From NCBI GenBank assembly GCA_016297945.1, contig JAEDFR010000009.1, forward strand, positions 1-47,416: a stretch of 47,416 nt of DNA. The letters are read 5' to 3'. Under the pieces are notes generated by a model that was not told where the DNA came from, searched no databases, and saw nothing but the letters and a program-made list of their open reading frames with translations. This DNA comes from Lachnospiraceae bacterium. Lineage in GTDB: Bacteria; Bacillota; Clostridia; Lachnospirales; Lachnospiraceae. Shown here piece after piece: positions 35,006 to 42,842 of this stretch. A program made the translations under genes and the position numbers. Position 1 is the stretch's first letter. Each line of letters begins with the position of its first letter.

Positions 35006-35488
35006 ATGGATGTCAACCGCCGAAGTATGGATAAATATTTGATAACAGCTTTAGAACAAGCTAAAGGCGATGGTCTTGTTTTTTCCGACATTTTGGGTGA
35101 TATTGATGATTTTAAACGGGTTAATGATACTTACGGTCACAATATTGGTGATTAGGTATTAATGCAGGTTGCAAAAACAATTTCCGAAAATGCATCCGAG
35201 GGTTGTCGCGTATGCCGCTGGGGTGGAGAAGAAATTCTCATTTTTATTCCGGAGAACGAAACCGTCACCTATGAAGTTGCCGAAAAAATTCGTCAGTCCA
35301 TCGAACAAATCCGGGTTCCTTTTAGCACAGATTATGTCAGTGTGACCATGACGTTTGGTATAGCGGAATACAGTCCGGGATTGCCGTTCAACAAGCTGGT
35401 ATCCATAGCAGACAACCGTTTATATTACGGCAAACGGCATGGCAAAAATCAGGTTGTAAGTGAGACCCCGGATGAACAGACACATTAG
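35006..35488 (+). pseudogene. GGDEF diguanylate cyclase remnant with an in-frame stop
   Basis: From ATG 35006 the frame encodes NRRSMDKYL, then DIDDFKRVNDTYGHNIGD, then a TAG at 35153, and continues without a shift into RWGGEEILIF and the rest of a GGDEF domain up to 35488. The catalytic signature GGEEI and the DIDDFK motif are good, so the ancestor was probably an active cyclase. The front end is cut just at the usual LTGLxNRR start, so any sensor domain is missing. The 3' piece could restart at ATG 35162, but would lack the GTP-binding front half. Confidence 0.85.
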
Positions 35489-35504
35489 AATGGCATTTTA
35501 TTCC

Positions 35505-35534
35505 TTGCCAAAAATGCCCTACCTATGTTATATT
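35505..35534 (+). promoter_or_regulatory. Promoter of the antitoxin RNA
   Basis: TTGCCA (35505-35510) and TATATT (35529-35534) have an 18-base spacer. They read toward the convergent toxin gene and predict an RNA start near 35541. Confidence 0.55.
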
Positions 35535-35540
35535 GATGAT

Positions 35541-35640
35541 AGAAAAAGGGAAAGCTAGAGAAGCGGCTACCCTCAAATAATGTAAACTGTTATATGCTAA
35601 CAGCCGTCACTACTGCGAATAGTGGCGGCTATTTTCGTTT
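35541..35640 (+). ncRNA. Predicted type I antitoxin RNA
   Basis: This RNA of about 100 bases is inferred from the upstream promoter and from a strong terminator: AGCCGTCACTA (35602-35612) pairs with TAGTGGCGGCT (35620-35630, one G-T pair) followed by ATTTTCGTTTT. Its 3' end overlaps the last codons and 3' region of the toxin gene on the other strand. The RNAs would pair tail to tail, as in TxpA/RatA-like systems. Its 5' part carries GGGAAAGCTAGAGAAG, nearly identical to the toxin mRNA leader. Confidence 0.6.
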
Positions 35641-35724
35641 TCCCTTGAAAATCGTGTAACACAATCCAACAAGGGCGCAAATGAATATTCCAATCTGAAT
35701 TAAATCAGTATATGTAACATACAT
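35629..35724 (-). CDS. Holin-like small toxin peptide of a type I toxin-antitoxin system
   Basis: This 31-residue peptide begins MYVTYTDLIQIGIFICALVG and ends with a basic tail (FKGKRK). The layout of a short polar N-terminus, one membrane helix and a lysine-rich end matches the putative holin-like toxin family of Firmicutes. Overproduction of such peptides damages the membrane. AAAGGAGG lies about nine bases before the ATG at 35724. A TTGAAA-N17-TATTAT promoter is upstream, and a convergent RNA overlaps the 3' end. The call rests on peptide pattern plus locus layout; toxicity has not been shown. Confidence 0.75.
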   Translation of the reverse strand: MYVTYTDLIQIGIFICALVGLCYTIFKGKRK

Positions 35725-35732
35725 TGGCAACG

Positions 35733-35767
35733 CCCTCCTTTCTTTCGTCTGGAGGGTTAGCCCCTCC
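35733..35767 (-). promoter_or_regulatory. Leader of the toxin mRNA able to hide its ribosome binding site
   Basis: On the minus strand GGAGGG (35767-35762) is followed by CCCTCC (35756-35751) and then by the ribosome binding site GGAGGG (35738-35733). The CCCTCC can pair with either GGAGGG, which gives an open and a closed form. Confidence 0.5.
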
Positions 35768-35813
35768 GATAAAAGAGGGTAAGCCGCCTGGCTCTCTAGT
35801 TTCCCATACGATT

Positions 35814-35842
35814 ATAATATCATTATGGTATGGTCCTTTCAA
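35814..35842 (-). promoter_or_regulatory. Promoter of the toxin mRNA
   Basis: TTGAAA (35842-35837), 17 bases and TATTAT (35819-35814). The predicted start near 35806 coincides with the GGGAAAC that begins the leader repeat. Confidence 0.6.
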
Positions 35843-35938
35843 TCAAAATCTATGCATTTTCTGCTTTGGTGCGCGCTCGCCGTTTCGTCGGATAATTTCA
35901 CAATCTTGTGTATAATTCGAGTACAATGGTAGTTTTCC

Positions 35939-35966
35939 TTGAAAACTTAGCGTTTTTATGTATAAT
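35939..35966 (+). promoter_or_regulatory. Promoter of the ABC-F gene
   Basis: TTGAAA (35939-35944) and TATAAT (35961-35966) have a 16-base spacer and lie about 45 bases upstream of the ATG at 36017. There is no leader-peptide attenuator of the antibiotic-resistance ABC-F type in between. Confidence 0.6.
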
Positions 35967-36016
35967 AAAAATGTATGTCTAACTTATATAAAATATAGAA
36001 AAACAGAGGTTTTACA

Positions 36017-37654
36017 ATGATTAGTGCAAATAATGTAACGTATAGAGTAGGAAAAAAAGCTTTATTCGAAGAAGTAAATATCAAGTTCACAGAAGGTAAC
36101 TGCTATGGTCTTATTGGTGCCAACGGTGCAGGCAAATCAACCTTTTTAAAAATTTTGTCCGGTGCTTTGGAAACCACCAATGGTGAGATTGTGATTACCC
36201 CCGGTCAGCGTCTTTCCGTATTGGAACAGGATCATTTCAAATATGATTCCTACCCTGTTATGGATGTAGTAATCATGGGCAATGCCAGATTATATGAAAT
36301 CATGAAAGAAAAAGAAGCCATCTATGCCAAAGAAGATTTTTCAGACGAAGATGGTATCCGCGCCAGTGAATTAGAAGGTGAATTTGCCGAGATGGACGGC
36401 TGGGATGCTGAGACCAATGCTGCCATGCTGTTAAATGGTCTTGGTATCGAGACCGAGCTTCACTACAGTATCATGAGCGACTTAAACGGTAGTCAGAAAG
36501 TGAAAGTCTTATTGGCAAAAGCGCTATTCGGCAATCCGGATATTCTTCTTTTAGATGAGCCTACGAACCATTTGGATTTAGATGCAATCGCATGGTTAGA
36601 AGACTTTTTGATTGACTTTGACAATACCGTCATCGTAGTCTCCCATGACCGTTATTTCTTAAACAAAGTATGTACGCATATTGCAGATATTGATTATGGC
36701 AAAATCCAGTTATATGCAGGTAACTATGATTTCTGGTACGAATCCAGTCAGTTACTGGTAAAACAGATGAAAGAGGCCAACAAAAAGAAAGAAGAAAAAA
36801 TCAAAGAGTTACAGGAATTCATCTCCCGTTTCTCTGCCAACGCTTCCAAATCTAAGCAGGCAACCTCCCGTAAACGCGCATTGGAAAAAATTGAGTTGGA
36901 CGACATTAAGCCTTCCAGCCGAAAATATCCCTACATTGATTTTCGTCCCGACCGTGAAATCGGTAACGAAGTTTTATCGGTAGAAAACCTGACAAAAACG
37001 ATAAACGGCGAAAAAGTATTGGATCACATTTCATTTATATTAGGACATGATGATAAAGTTGCTTTTGTTGGTGGTAATGAATTAGCCAAAACAACTCTAT
37101 TCAAAATTCTGATGGGCGAATTGGAACCGGATGAAGGTAGCTTTAAATGGGGTGTTACCACATCACAGGCTTATTTCCCCAAGGATTCAACCAGTGAATT
37201 CGACAATGATTACACCATTGCCGACTGGCTGATGGGTTACTCTCCCGTAGATGATATTACCTATGTACGCGGTTTCTTGGGACGTATGTTATTTGCCGGC
37301 GAAGACGGTGTCAAAAAAGTCAAAGTTTTATCCGGTGGTGAAAAAGTAAGATGTCTGCTTTCCAAAATGATGATCAGCGGCGCTAACTGCCTGATTTTGG
37401 ATGAACCCACCAACCATCTGGACATGGAAAGCATCACCGCTTTAAACAACGGTCTGATTAAATTCCCGGGTGTTGAGCTTTTTGCCTGCCACGACCATCA
37501 ATTCGTACAGACAACTGCCAACCGCATTATGGAAATTCTTCCAAACGGCACGCTGGTTGATAAAATCACAACCTATGACGAATATCTTGCAAGTGATGAA
37601 ATGGCAAGAAAACGTACCGTTTATACAGCGAATACGGAAGACGACAATAATTAA
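36017..37654 (+). CDS. ykpA: ABC-F ATPase, YkpA/YbiT type
   Basis: This 545-residue soluble protein has two ABC ATPase domains and no membrane segment. Domain 1 has Walker A GANGAGKST and Walker B ILLLDEPTNHLD; domain 2 has LSGGEKVR and LILDEPTNHLD. The second P-loop reads GGNELAKTT and the first signature LNGSQ, but the same deviations occur in Bacillus YkpA, so they are family features. The linker (about 245-310, ANKKKEEKIKELQEFISRFSANASKSKQA) is the arm that reaches the ribosome. ABC-F proteins act on translating ribosomes at the E site. Lack of an attenuator and close resemblance to YkpA argue for a housekeeping role instead of drug resistance. Confidence 0.93.
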   Translation: MISANNVTYRVGKKALFEEVNIKFTEGNCYGLIGANGAGKSTFLKILSGALETTNGEIVITPGQRLSVLEQDHFKYDSYPVMDVVIMGNARLYEIMKEKEAIYAKEDFSDEDGIRASELEGEFAEMDGWDAETNAAMLLNGLGIETELHYSIMSDLNGSQKVKVLLAKALFGNPDILLLDEPTNHLDLDAIAWLEDFLIDFDNTVIVVSHDRYFLNKVCTHIADIDYGKIQLYAGNYDFWYESSQLLVKQMKEANKKKEEKIKELQEFISRFSANASKSKQATSRKRALEKIELDDIKPSSRKYPYIDFRPDREIGNEVLSVENLTKTINGEKVLDHISFILGHDDKVAFVGGNELAKTTLFKILMGELEPDEGSFKWGVTTSQAYFPKDSTSEFDNDYTIADWLMGYSPVDDITYVRGFLGRMLFAGEDGVKKVKVLSGGEKVRCLLSKMMISGANCLILDEPTNHLDMESITALNNGLIKFPGVELFACHDHQFVQTTANRIMEILPNGTLVDKITTYDEYLASDEMARKRTVYTANTEDDNN

Positions 37655-37658
37655 TATC

Positions 37659-37707
37659 ATTAGCTTTGACATTATTTCGAAAGGAAGGATGCTCAAAGCT
37701 AATTTTA
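37659..37707 (+). terminator. Hairpin after the ABC-F gene
   Basis: ATTAGCTTTGA (37659-37669) and TCAAAGCTAAT (37693-37703) are perfect 11-bp arms with a 23-base loop, followed by TTTT. The loop is long, so some read-through into the PHP-HAD gene is possible. Confidence 0.5.
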
Positions 37708-37751
37708 TGACATCATAATATACAAACAATAACAAAAGGAACTATTCCAAC

Positions 37752-39422
37752 ATGAAAGCAGTCGACTTACACACACATTCAACCAAATCAGATGGAAGCT
37801 TTACCCCAACAGAACTGGTCGAATACGCAGTCAAAAAAGGGTTAGCAGCCATTGCACTCTCCGACCATGATACGACGGAGGGAATCGATGAAGCATTAGC
37901 AGCGGCAAAGGGAACGGCTCTTGAAGTCATTCCCGCTATTGAATTTTCGACAGAATATGAAGGCAGGGATATTCACATCTTAGGTCTGTATATTGATCAT
38001 CACAGTGAGCATTTTGAAGAATATCTTCAGGATTTCCGTGACGCCAGAGATGCCCGCAATCAAAAAATGTGTGAAAAACTGGCAGAGCATGGAATTGATA
38101 TCTCTTACGAACAATTATACCAAAAATATGAAGGCTCCGTATTAACCCGTGCCCATTATGCGGCATATCTATTAGAAATCGGAGCTGTAAAAAGCAGAAA
38201 TGAAGCTTTCGAGCGATATATCGGCGACCATGCCCCCTGCTTTGTACCGCGTCACAAAGTTACGCCCATGCAGGCGGTAGAACTGATTTTACATGCAGGC
38301 GGTGTTCCCATACTGGCTCACCCCATTCTCTATCACCTAAGCAAGGCAAAGTTAGAACAGCTTATCATCGATTTAAAAGCAGTCGGATTAGTTGGTATCG
38401 AAGCCATCTACTCAACTTATAATTCATCAGAAGAACGGCAAATTCGCCATTTGGCAGATAAATACAACCTGTTAATATCCGGCGGTTCCGATTTTCATGG
38501 TGTCAACAAACAGAAACTGGATTTAGGCACAGGCTACGGTCATCTCTTCGTTCCCGAAGATGTATTGGACAATATCAAGAAATACCGAAGAGAACATGGA
38601 AAATACCGCAATCGTATTATCTTTTCCGATATGGACGGAACGCTTTTGGATGATAAAAAAAATCTTTCGCCCGAAATCCATAACGCCATCCTGAATTTTA
38701 CATCACAAGGTGGAAATTTTGTTCTCTCCAGCGGAAGGCCACTTGCAAGTATTTTAGAAACAAGAGACAGACTGGGACTTGCTCTGCCCGGCACCTATAT
38801 TATTTCTTACAACGGTGCATTGGTCTATGACTGTGAAAACAAAAAACCGGTCTTAGAGTGTCGTGTTCCCTTTGAATATGTAAAAAAAGTGCTGGAAACA
38901 GCCAAAGAATGTGGTGTTCATGCACACACTTATAATAAAAATACCATTATTTCCCCTGCCGATAATGAAGAGCTGGCCTATTACCGCATTCACATCCATA
39001 TGCCAGCCGTCATTACCGATGATGTCGTTGCAGCACTGGAAGAAGAACCCTTTAAACTGCTTTTGGTGCATTTAAAAGAAGATGGTAAATTAGAAGATTT
39101 CCGAAAAGCACTAGATCAGGTTGCAAAAGGAATACTGCACACTTTCTATTCCTCTCCTTTATATTTGGAATGTTGTATGGCTGATGCCTCCAAGGGAAAT
39201 GCCGTCCGGTTTTTGTGCGATTATCTCGGCATTGACATTGAAAATTCTATTGCAGCAGGTGATGCCGCAAATGATATTTCCATGTTGGAAGCCGCAGGTA
39301 TTGGTGTCTGTATGATAAACGGAACAGAAGACACCAAAAAAGCCGCTGATTATATAACCAAAGCAGATAATAATCATAACGGCTTTTTAGAGGTCTTACG
39401 TCTGGCAACTACCACGAATTAG
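37752..39422 (+). CDS. PHP phosphoesterase fused to a Cof-type HAD phosphatase
   Basis: This 556-residue protein carries two phosphoesterase domains. Residues 1-285 are a PHP domain with the metal motifs DLHTHSTKSDG, LSDHDT, PAIEFST, PILAHP and SGGSDFHG, similar to YciV/RNase AM-type and AMP-phosphatase-like PHP proteins. Residues 288-556 are a HAD-IIB (Cof) phosphatase with DMDGTLLDD (Asp293, Asp295), LSSGRP and AGDAANDISMLEAAG. All catalytic motifs look intact in both halves. Sequential dephosphorylation of a shared metabolite, or 3' processing of short nucleotides plus removal of a phosphate, are possible roles, but neither is shown. It starts behind AAAAGGAAC and ends at a two-way terminator. 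Confidence 0.9.
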   Translation: MKAVDLHTHSTKSDGSFTPTELVEYAVKKGLAAIALSDHDTTEGIDEALAAAKGTALEVIPAIEFSTEYEGRDIHILGLYIDHHSEHFEEYLQDFRDARDARNQKMCEKLAEHGIDISYEQLYQKYEGSVLTRAHYAAYLLEIGAVKSRNEAFERYIGDHAPCFVPRHKVTPMQAVELILHAGGVPILAHPILYHLSKAKLEQLIIDLKAVGLVGIEAIYSTYNSSEERQIRHLADKYNLLISGGSDFHGVNKQKLDLGTGYGHLFVPEDVLDNIKKYRREHGKYRNRIIFSDMDGTLLDDKKNLSPEIHNAILNFTSQGGNFVLSSGRPLASILETRDRLGLALPGTYIISYNGALVYDCENKKPVLECRVPFEYVKKVLETAKECGVHAHTYNKNTIISPADNEELAYYRIHIHMPAVITDDVVAALEEEPFKLLLVHLKEDGKLEDFRKALDQVAKGILHTFYSSPLYLECCMADASKGNAVRFLCDYLGIDIENSIAAGDAANDISMLEAAGIGVCMINGTEDTKKAADYITKADNNHNGFLEVLRLATTTN

Positions 39423-39448
39423 TCAATTCTACATCAAAATATCTAAAA

Positions 39449-39484
39449 AAGGATAGCTGTTTTACGAGCAGCTATCCTTAATTT
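39449..39484. terminator. Bidirectional terminator between convergent genes
   Basis: AAGGATAGCTG and CAGCTATCCTT form a perfect 11-bp stem with a nine-base loop, with an A run before and ATTTTA after. It serves the PHP-HAD gene on the plus strand and the small acidic protein gene on the minus strand. Confidence 0.8.
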
Positions 39485-39514
39485 TATCAATATCTTTTCT
39501 GTTCTTTGTTTTGC

Positions 39515-39778
39515 TTATCCCTCAACAATCAAATATCTGCCGTCTCCAACTGCAAACACTTCATCGGCTTCCACAATTCCATCGGCATCCATATTTTCCA
39601 TATCAACACCTTCTTCATCAAAATATTCCCATACTTCTTCTTTGGAATTGACCACTAAAGCCATGCACTCCTCCAAATAATGCTTTGCCTCCTCCGGGGT
39701 TTGCGCAACCGGTTCCGGATACAGTTTTAACTGATTCTCCAAAAAACATTGTAATACTTTTTCATCAAAATCCGGCAT
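39515..39778 (-). CDS. Small acidic protein of unknown function
   Basis: This 87-residue protein is very acidic (EEAKHYLEECMAL, YFDEEGVDMENMDADGIVEADEV) and ends in AVGDGRYLIVEG. I do not recognise a characterised family. There is no signal or membrane segment. The ATG at 39778 is used because AAGGAG lies seven bases upstream; the frame could be extended to 39808 inside the preceding HAD gene. It overlaps the end of that gene by 14 bases, so the two are translationally coupled and it is last in the long operon. Confidence 0.75.
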   Translation of the reverse strand: MPDFDEKVLQCFLENQLKLYPEPVAQTPEEAKHYLEECMALVVNSKEEVWEYFDEEGVDMENMDADGIVEADEVFAVGDGRYLIVEG

Positions 39779-40613
39779 AATCATTCTCCTTTTCCATATA
39801 ATTATCATAAAATGCCTGTAAGACCTGCCATACGCCCTTATCCTTCCATCCGGGGCAAATATATTTTGCCGCCCTTTTCACATTGTGAACAGCATTTTCC
39901 ACGGCATAACTTTCTTCTGCTGCCATAATCAGGCCCAGATCATTATCATTGTCGCCAAAGACCATGGTCTCTTGTGGCAAAATACCAAGTTCTTTTTGAA
40001 TCTTTCGTAATGCATTTCCCTTATCAACCGAAAAATCCATGAAATCCACCCATTCCTCTCCGGCCATGGTCGTTTTGACCCGATCCTTCCATTTGGGAAT
40101 TAAAATCTGTTCTCCGATGTTTCGGATACTGCCTTTTTTGTATACAGCAAGCTTTAAAAATTCTTCATCCTCTGCCAGAATATCATCCGTCAGGGTCACA
40201 TCATTCCGATAAGAATCGGTAATCAGGCGAATGAAATCCTCATCCTTGGATTCTAAATAACAGCCATGAGAAGTCGATGCCACAACATGACATCCGTCCG
40301 GATACAACTCACGTAAATCTGCCATAATTTCTTCCACATCGTTTTTCTCCATCTTTGTAATGGAAAAATTCTCTGCTGCCAATAAAATATGCGCACCGTT
40401 TTCCGCAATATAATCCAGTTTTCGATTAACAGGTGCAAACATCTTACGAATACTTCCGTACTGTCTTCCGCTGGCAATCACAAATCGGATTCCCTGATCG
40501 CTCAACTTTTGTATGATATCAATCATTTCATCATACATCTGTGGTGAAGAATCTTTCACCAATGTTCCATCCACGTCTGTTGCAATTAATTTAATCTTAG
40601 TATTCATTTTCAT
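39765..40613 (-). CDS. Cof-type HAD phosphatase
   Basis: This HAD-IIB phosphatase of about 282 residues has motif I LIATDVDGTLV, motif II VIASGRQ, the lysine in SVDKGNALRKIQ and motif III/IV VFGDNDNDLGLIMAA. The cap domain lies between. The substrate is unknown. The start is uncertain: ATG at 40613 or 40607 gives a normal N-terminus close to motif I, whereas a frame from 40670 would overlap ppk and has no binding site. It follows ppk with about 30 bases between them. Confidence 0.88.
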   Translation of the reverse strand: MKMNTKIKLIATDVDGTLVKDSSPQMYDEMIDIIQKLSDQGIRFVIASGRQYGSIRKMFAPVNRKLDYIAENGAHILLAAENFSITKMEKNDVEEIMADLRELYPDGCHVVASTSHGCYLESKDEDFIRLITDSYRNDVTLTDDILAEDEEFLKLAVYKKGSIRNIGEQILIPKWKDRVKTTMAGEEWVDFMDFSVDKGNALRKIQKELGILPQETMVFGDNDNDLGLIMAAEESYAVENAVHNVKRAAKYICPGWKDKGVWQVLQAFYDNYMEKENDYAGF

Positions 40614-40641
40614 CTTATATTCTTTCAGCCAATACCTTTTG

Positions 40642-42831
40642 TTATTCTTCATGATGTGTCGCCGGCACAAATACCCGTTCCTTTAACGGATCCTCTTCGG
40701 CTTTTTTCGTTTCTTCCATTGCTTCTTTGCAGAAGTTTGCCTGTGCCCCGAAAAGCTCTTTTCCGCGGCGGTCTATCCTGTCATAGTTGCCATCCTTATC
40801 CAAAAGCTGAGCCTTCATGGTATCTTTCAACAGACAGTTTAAAATATGCTGTACTTCTTCCTTCAAATCCGGCTGCTCAATGGGAAACAGAATTTCCACA
40901 CGGCGGTTTAAATTACGCGGCATCCAGTCTGCGCTGGCAAGGTAATATTCCGGATTTCCACCGTTTTCAAAATAAAAGATACGACTGTGTTCTAAGAAGG
41001 TTCCCACAATGGAACGAACCGTAATATTTTCGGATACTCCGGGAATACCGACTTTCAAACAGCAAATTCCCCGGACAATCAATTCGATTTTCACTCCTGC
41101 CGCACTTGCCTGATACAAAGCCTCTATAATGTCTCTATCGCAAAGAGAGTTCATCTTGGCTACAATTCTCGCCTCGTTCCCCTGCTTTGCCTGCTCGATT
41201 TCACGATCTATCAAATATAAAAATCTGTTCTTTAACCACAGCGGAGCAAGCGCCAGTTTATTCCAGCTTCTTGGCTCTGAATAACCGGAAAGCATGTTGA
41301 ATACCGCTGTTGCGTCCTCTCCGATATCTTCGCGACAAGTTAAAAGTCCGAGATCCGTATACAGCTTTGCAGTCGCATCGTTGTAATTACCGGTTCCCAA
41401 ATGAACATACCGGCGAATTCCATCCTCTTCCCTGCGGACTACCAGTGTAATCTTACTGTGAGTTTTTAATCCGACCAGTCCGTAAATAACATGGCAGCCT
41501 GCTTTTTCCAGTTTCTTTGCCCAGACAATATTGTTTTCCTCATCAAAACGGGCTTTCAATTCCACTAGAACCGAAACCTGTTTTCCATTTTCAGCCGCAT
41601 AAGCCAAAGCGGCAATAATGGGCGAGTTACCACTGACACGATACAAGGTCTGCTTAATGGCAAGGACCTGCGGATCTCTTGCAGCATTTTTTATAAAGTC
41701 AACCACCGGCAAAAAGGTCTGGTAAGGATGGTGAAGCAGAATATCCTGTTTGCGAATCTGCTCAAAAATATCACATTCGGACGGAAGTTGCGGTACCGGT
41801 TGAGGAAGATAAGGCTTCTCCTTCAGCTCATCAAAGCCATCTAATCCATATAATTTCATCAACACGGTCAAATCCAAAGGTCCGTTGATATAATAGATTT
41901 CTTCTTCCAAAACCTTCAGTTCCTTGCGGATGATATTGAGTAATGATTTATCAATACCATCCTCAACCTCTAACCGGATAGCTTCTCCCCACTGACGCTT
42001 TTTCAACTGCTTCTCAATCTCTTTTAACAGATCTTCCGCCTCATCTTCTTCGATGGAAAGATCCGCATTTCGCATAACGCGGAATGGATGAACGCTTAAG
42101 ACATCATAATTTAAAAAGAGTTTTTCAATATTTCTCTCAATGATTTCTTCCAAAAAGATGAAAGTCCGCTGTTGTTGTTCCGGAATTTCAAAAATGCGTG
42201 GCAAAACGCTGGGAACCTGAACGGTTGCAAATTCGATTTCATCATCTTTACCGTCTTTTGATCCTTTTGCTTTTTCTTTGTCTTCCTTGACGGATTTTTC
42301 ATCTTTTGTATCTTTTTTTCGAACCAATGCACCCAGATTGAGAGATTTATTGCGGATTAACGGAAACGGTCTTGAGGAATCCACGGCCATGGGAGTTAAG
42401 ACCGGATATACCGTATCTTCAAAATAGGCATCTACAAACTCAGCCTGCTTTTTGGTCAGATTTTCATGATGCGTAATAATCTGAATTCCGTTTAGAGATA
42501 ATTGCGGCAAAAGACTCCGGTTATATGTAGAATACTGCATGTTAACCAGAGCGTGTGTCTCTTTATTAATCGCCTCAAGCTGTTCTAGTGGTGTCATACC
42601 TGCAATATCTTTTTTGTGATATTTGGCGTGTACCATATCCTTTAAGGATGCCACGCGGACCATGAAAAATTCATCCAGATTGGAGGCTGTGATACTCAAA
42701 AATTTTAGTCTTTCAAATAACGGATTTTCTTTATCCCTTGCTTCATACAGAATTCGATAATCAAATTTTAACCAGCTCAATTCGCGGTTCTCATAATACT
42801 TCGAATCCTGGAAATTAATCTCGCTTGCCAT
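40642..42831 (-). CDS. ppk: Polyphosphate kinase Ppk1
   Basis: This 729-residue enzyme polymerises the terminal phosphate of ATP into polyphosphate. The N-terminal NRELSWLKFDYRIL, the kinase motif NLDEFFMVRV and the autophosphorylated histidine (His458 in GLKTHSK) are present, followed by HLGTGNYND and the second PLD-like half (YYLASADWMPRNLNRRVEILFPI). A Lys/Asp/Glu-rich insert at about residues 172-198 (KDTKDEKSVKEDKEKAKGS) is not part of the core fold. AGGAGG lies seven bases upstream of the start. It is 11 bases downstream of ppx, so synthesis and breakdown of polyphosphate are expressed together. Confidence 0.96.
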   Translation of the reverse strand: MASEINFQDSKYYENRELSWLKFDYRILYEARDKENPLFERLKFLSITASNLDEFFMVRVASLKDMVHAKYHKKDIAGMTPLEQLEAINKETHALVNMQYSTYNRSLLPQLSLNGIQIITHHENLTKKQAEFVDAYFEDTVYPVLTPMAVDSSRPFPLIRNKSLNLGALVRKKDTKDEKSVKEDKEKAKGSKDGKDDEIEFATVQVPSVLPRIFEIPEQQQRTFIFLEEIIERNIEKLFLNYDVLSVHPFRVMRNADLSIEEDEAEDLLKEIEKQLKKRQWGEAIRLEVEDGIDKSLLNIIRKELKVLEEEIYYINGPLDLTVLMKLYGLDGFDELKEKPYLPQPVPQLPSECDIFEQIRKQDILLHHPYQTFLPVVDFIKNAARDPQVLAIKQTLYRVSGNSPIIAALAYAAENGKQVSVLVELKARFDEENNIVWAKKLEKAGCHVIYGLVGLKTHSKITLVVRREEDGIRRYVHLGTGNYNDATAKLYTDLGLLTCREDIGEDATAVFNMLSGYSEPRSWNKLALAPLWLKNRFLYLIDREIEQAKQGNEARIVAKMNSLCDRDIIEALYQASAAGVKIELIVRGICCLKVGIPGVSENITVRSIVGTFLEHSRIFYFENGGNPEYYLASADWMPRNLNRRVEILFPIEQPDLKEEVQHILNCLLKDTMKAQLLDKDGNYDRIDRRGKELFGAQANFCKEAMEETKKAEEDPLKERVFVPATHHEE

Positions 42832-42842
42832 GTTATTTCCTC

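Larger units (their letters stand above)
35548..35805. repeat. Inverted repeat giving both TA transcripts the same leader
   Basis: The arm at 35548-35574 and the reverse complement of 35775-35805 align along nearly their whole length (GGGAAA, CTAGAGA, CGGCT and ACCCTC blocks, with small gaps). The two convergent transcripts therefore begin with similar sequence in the same sense. Confidence 0.65.

Noticed and set aside
35162..35488. Functional short GGDEF protein starting at ATG 35162
   Set aside because: It would lack the front half of the domain with the metal and GTP contacts. The upstream in-frame coding sequence and TAG show it is the tail of a broken gene.
36017..37654. Damaged P-loop (GGNELAKTT) and signature (LNGSQ) in the ABC-F protein as a sign of decay
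   Set aside because: Bacillus YkpA shows the same deviations at the same places, so they are normal for this subfamily.
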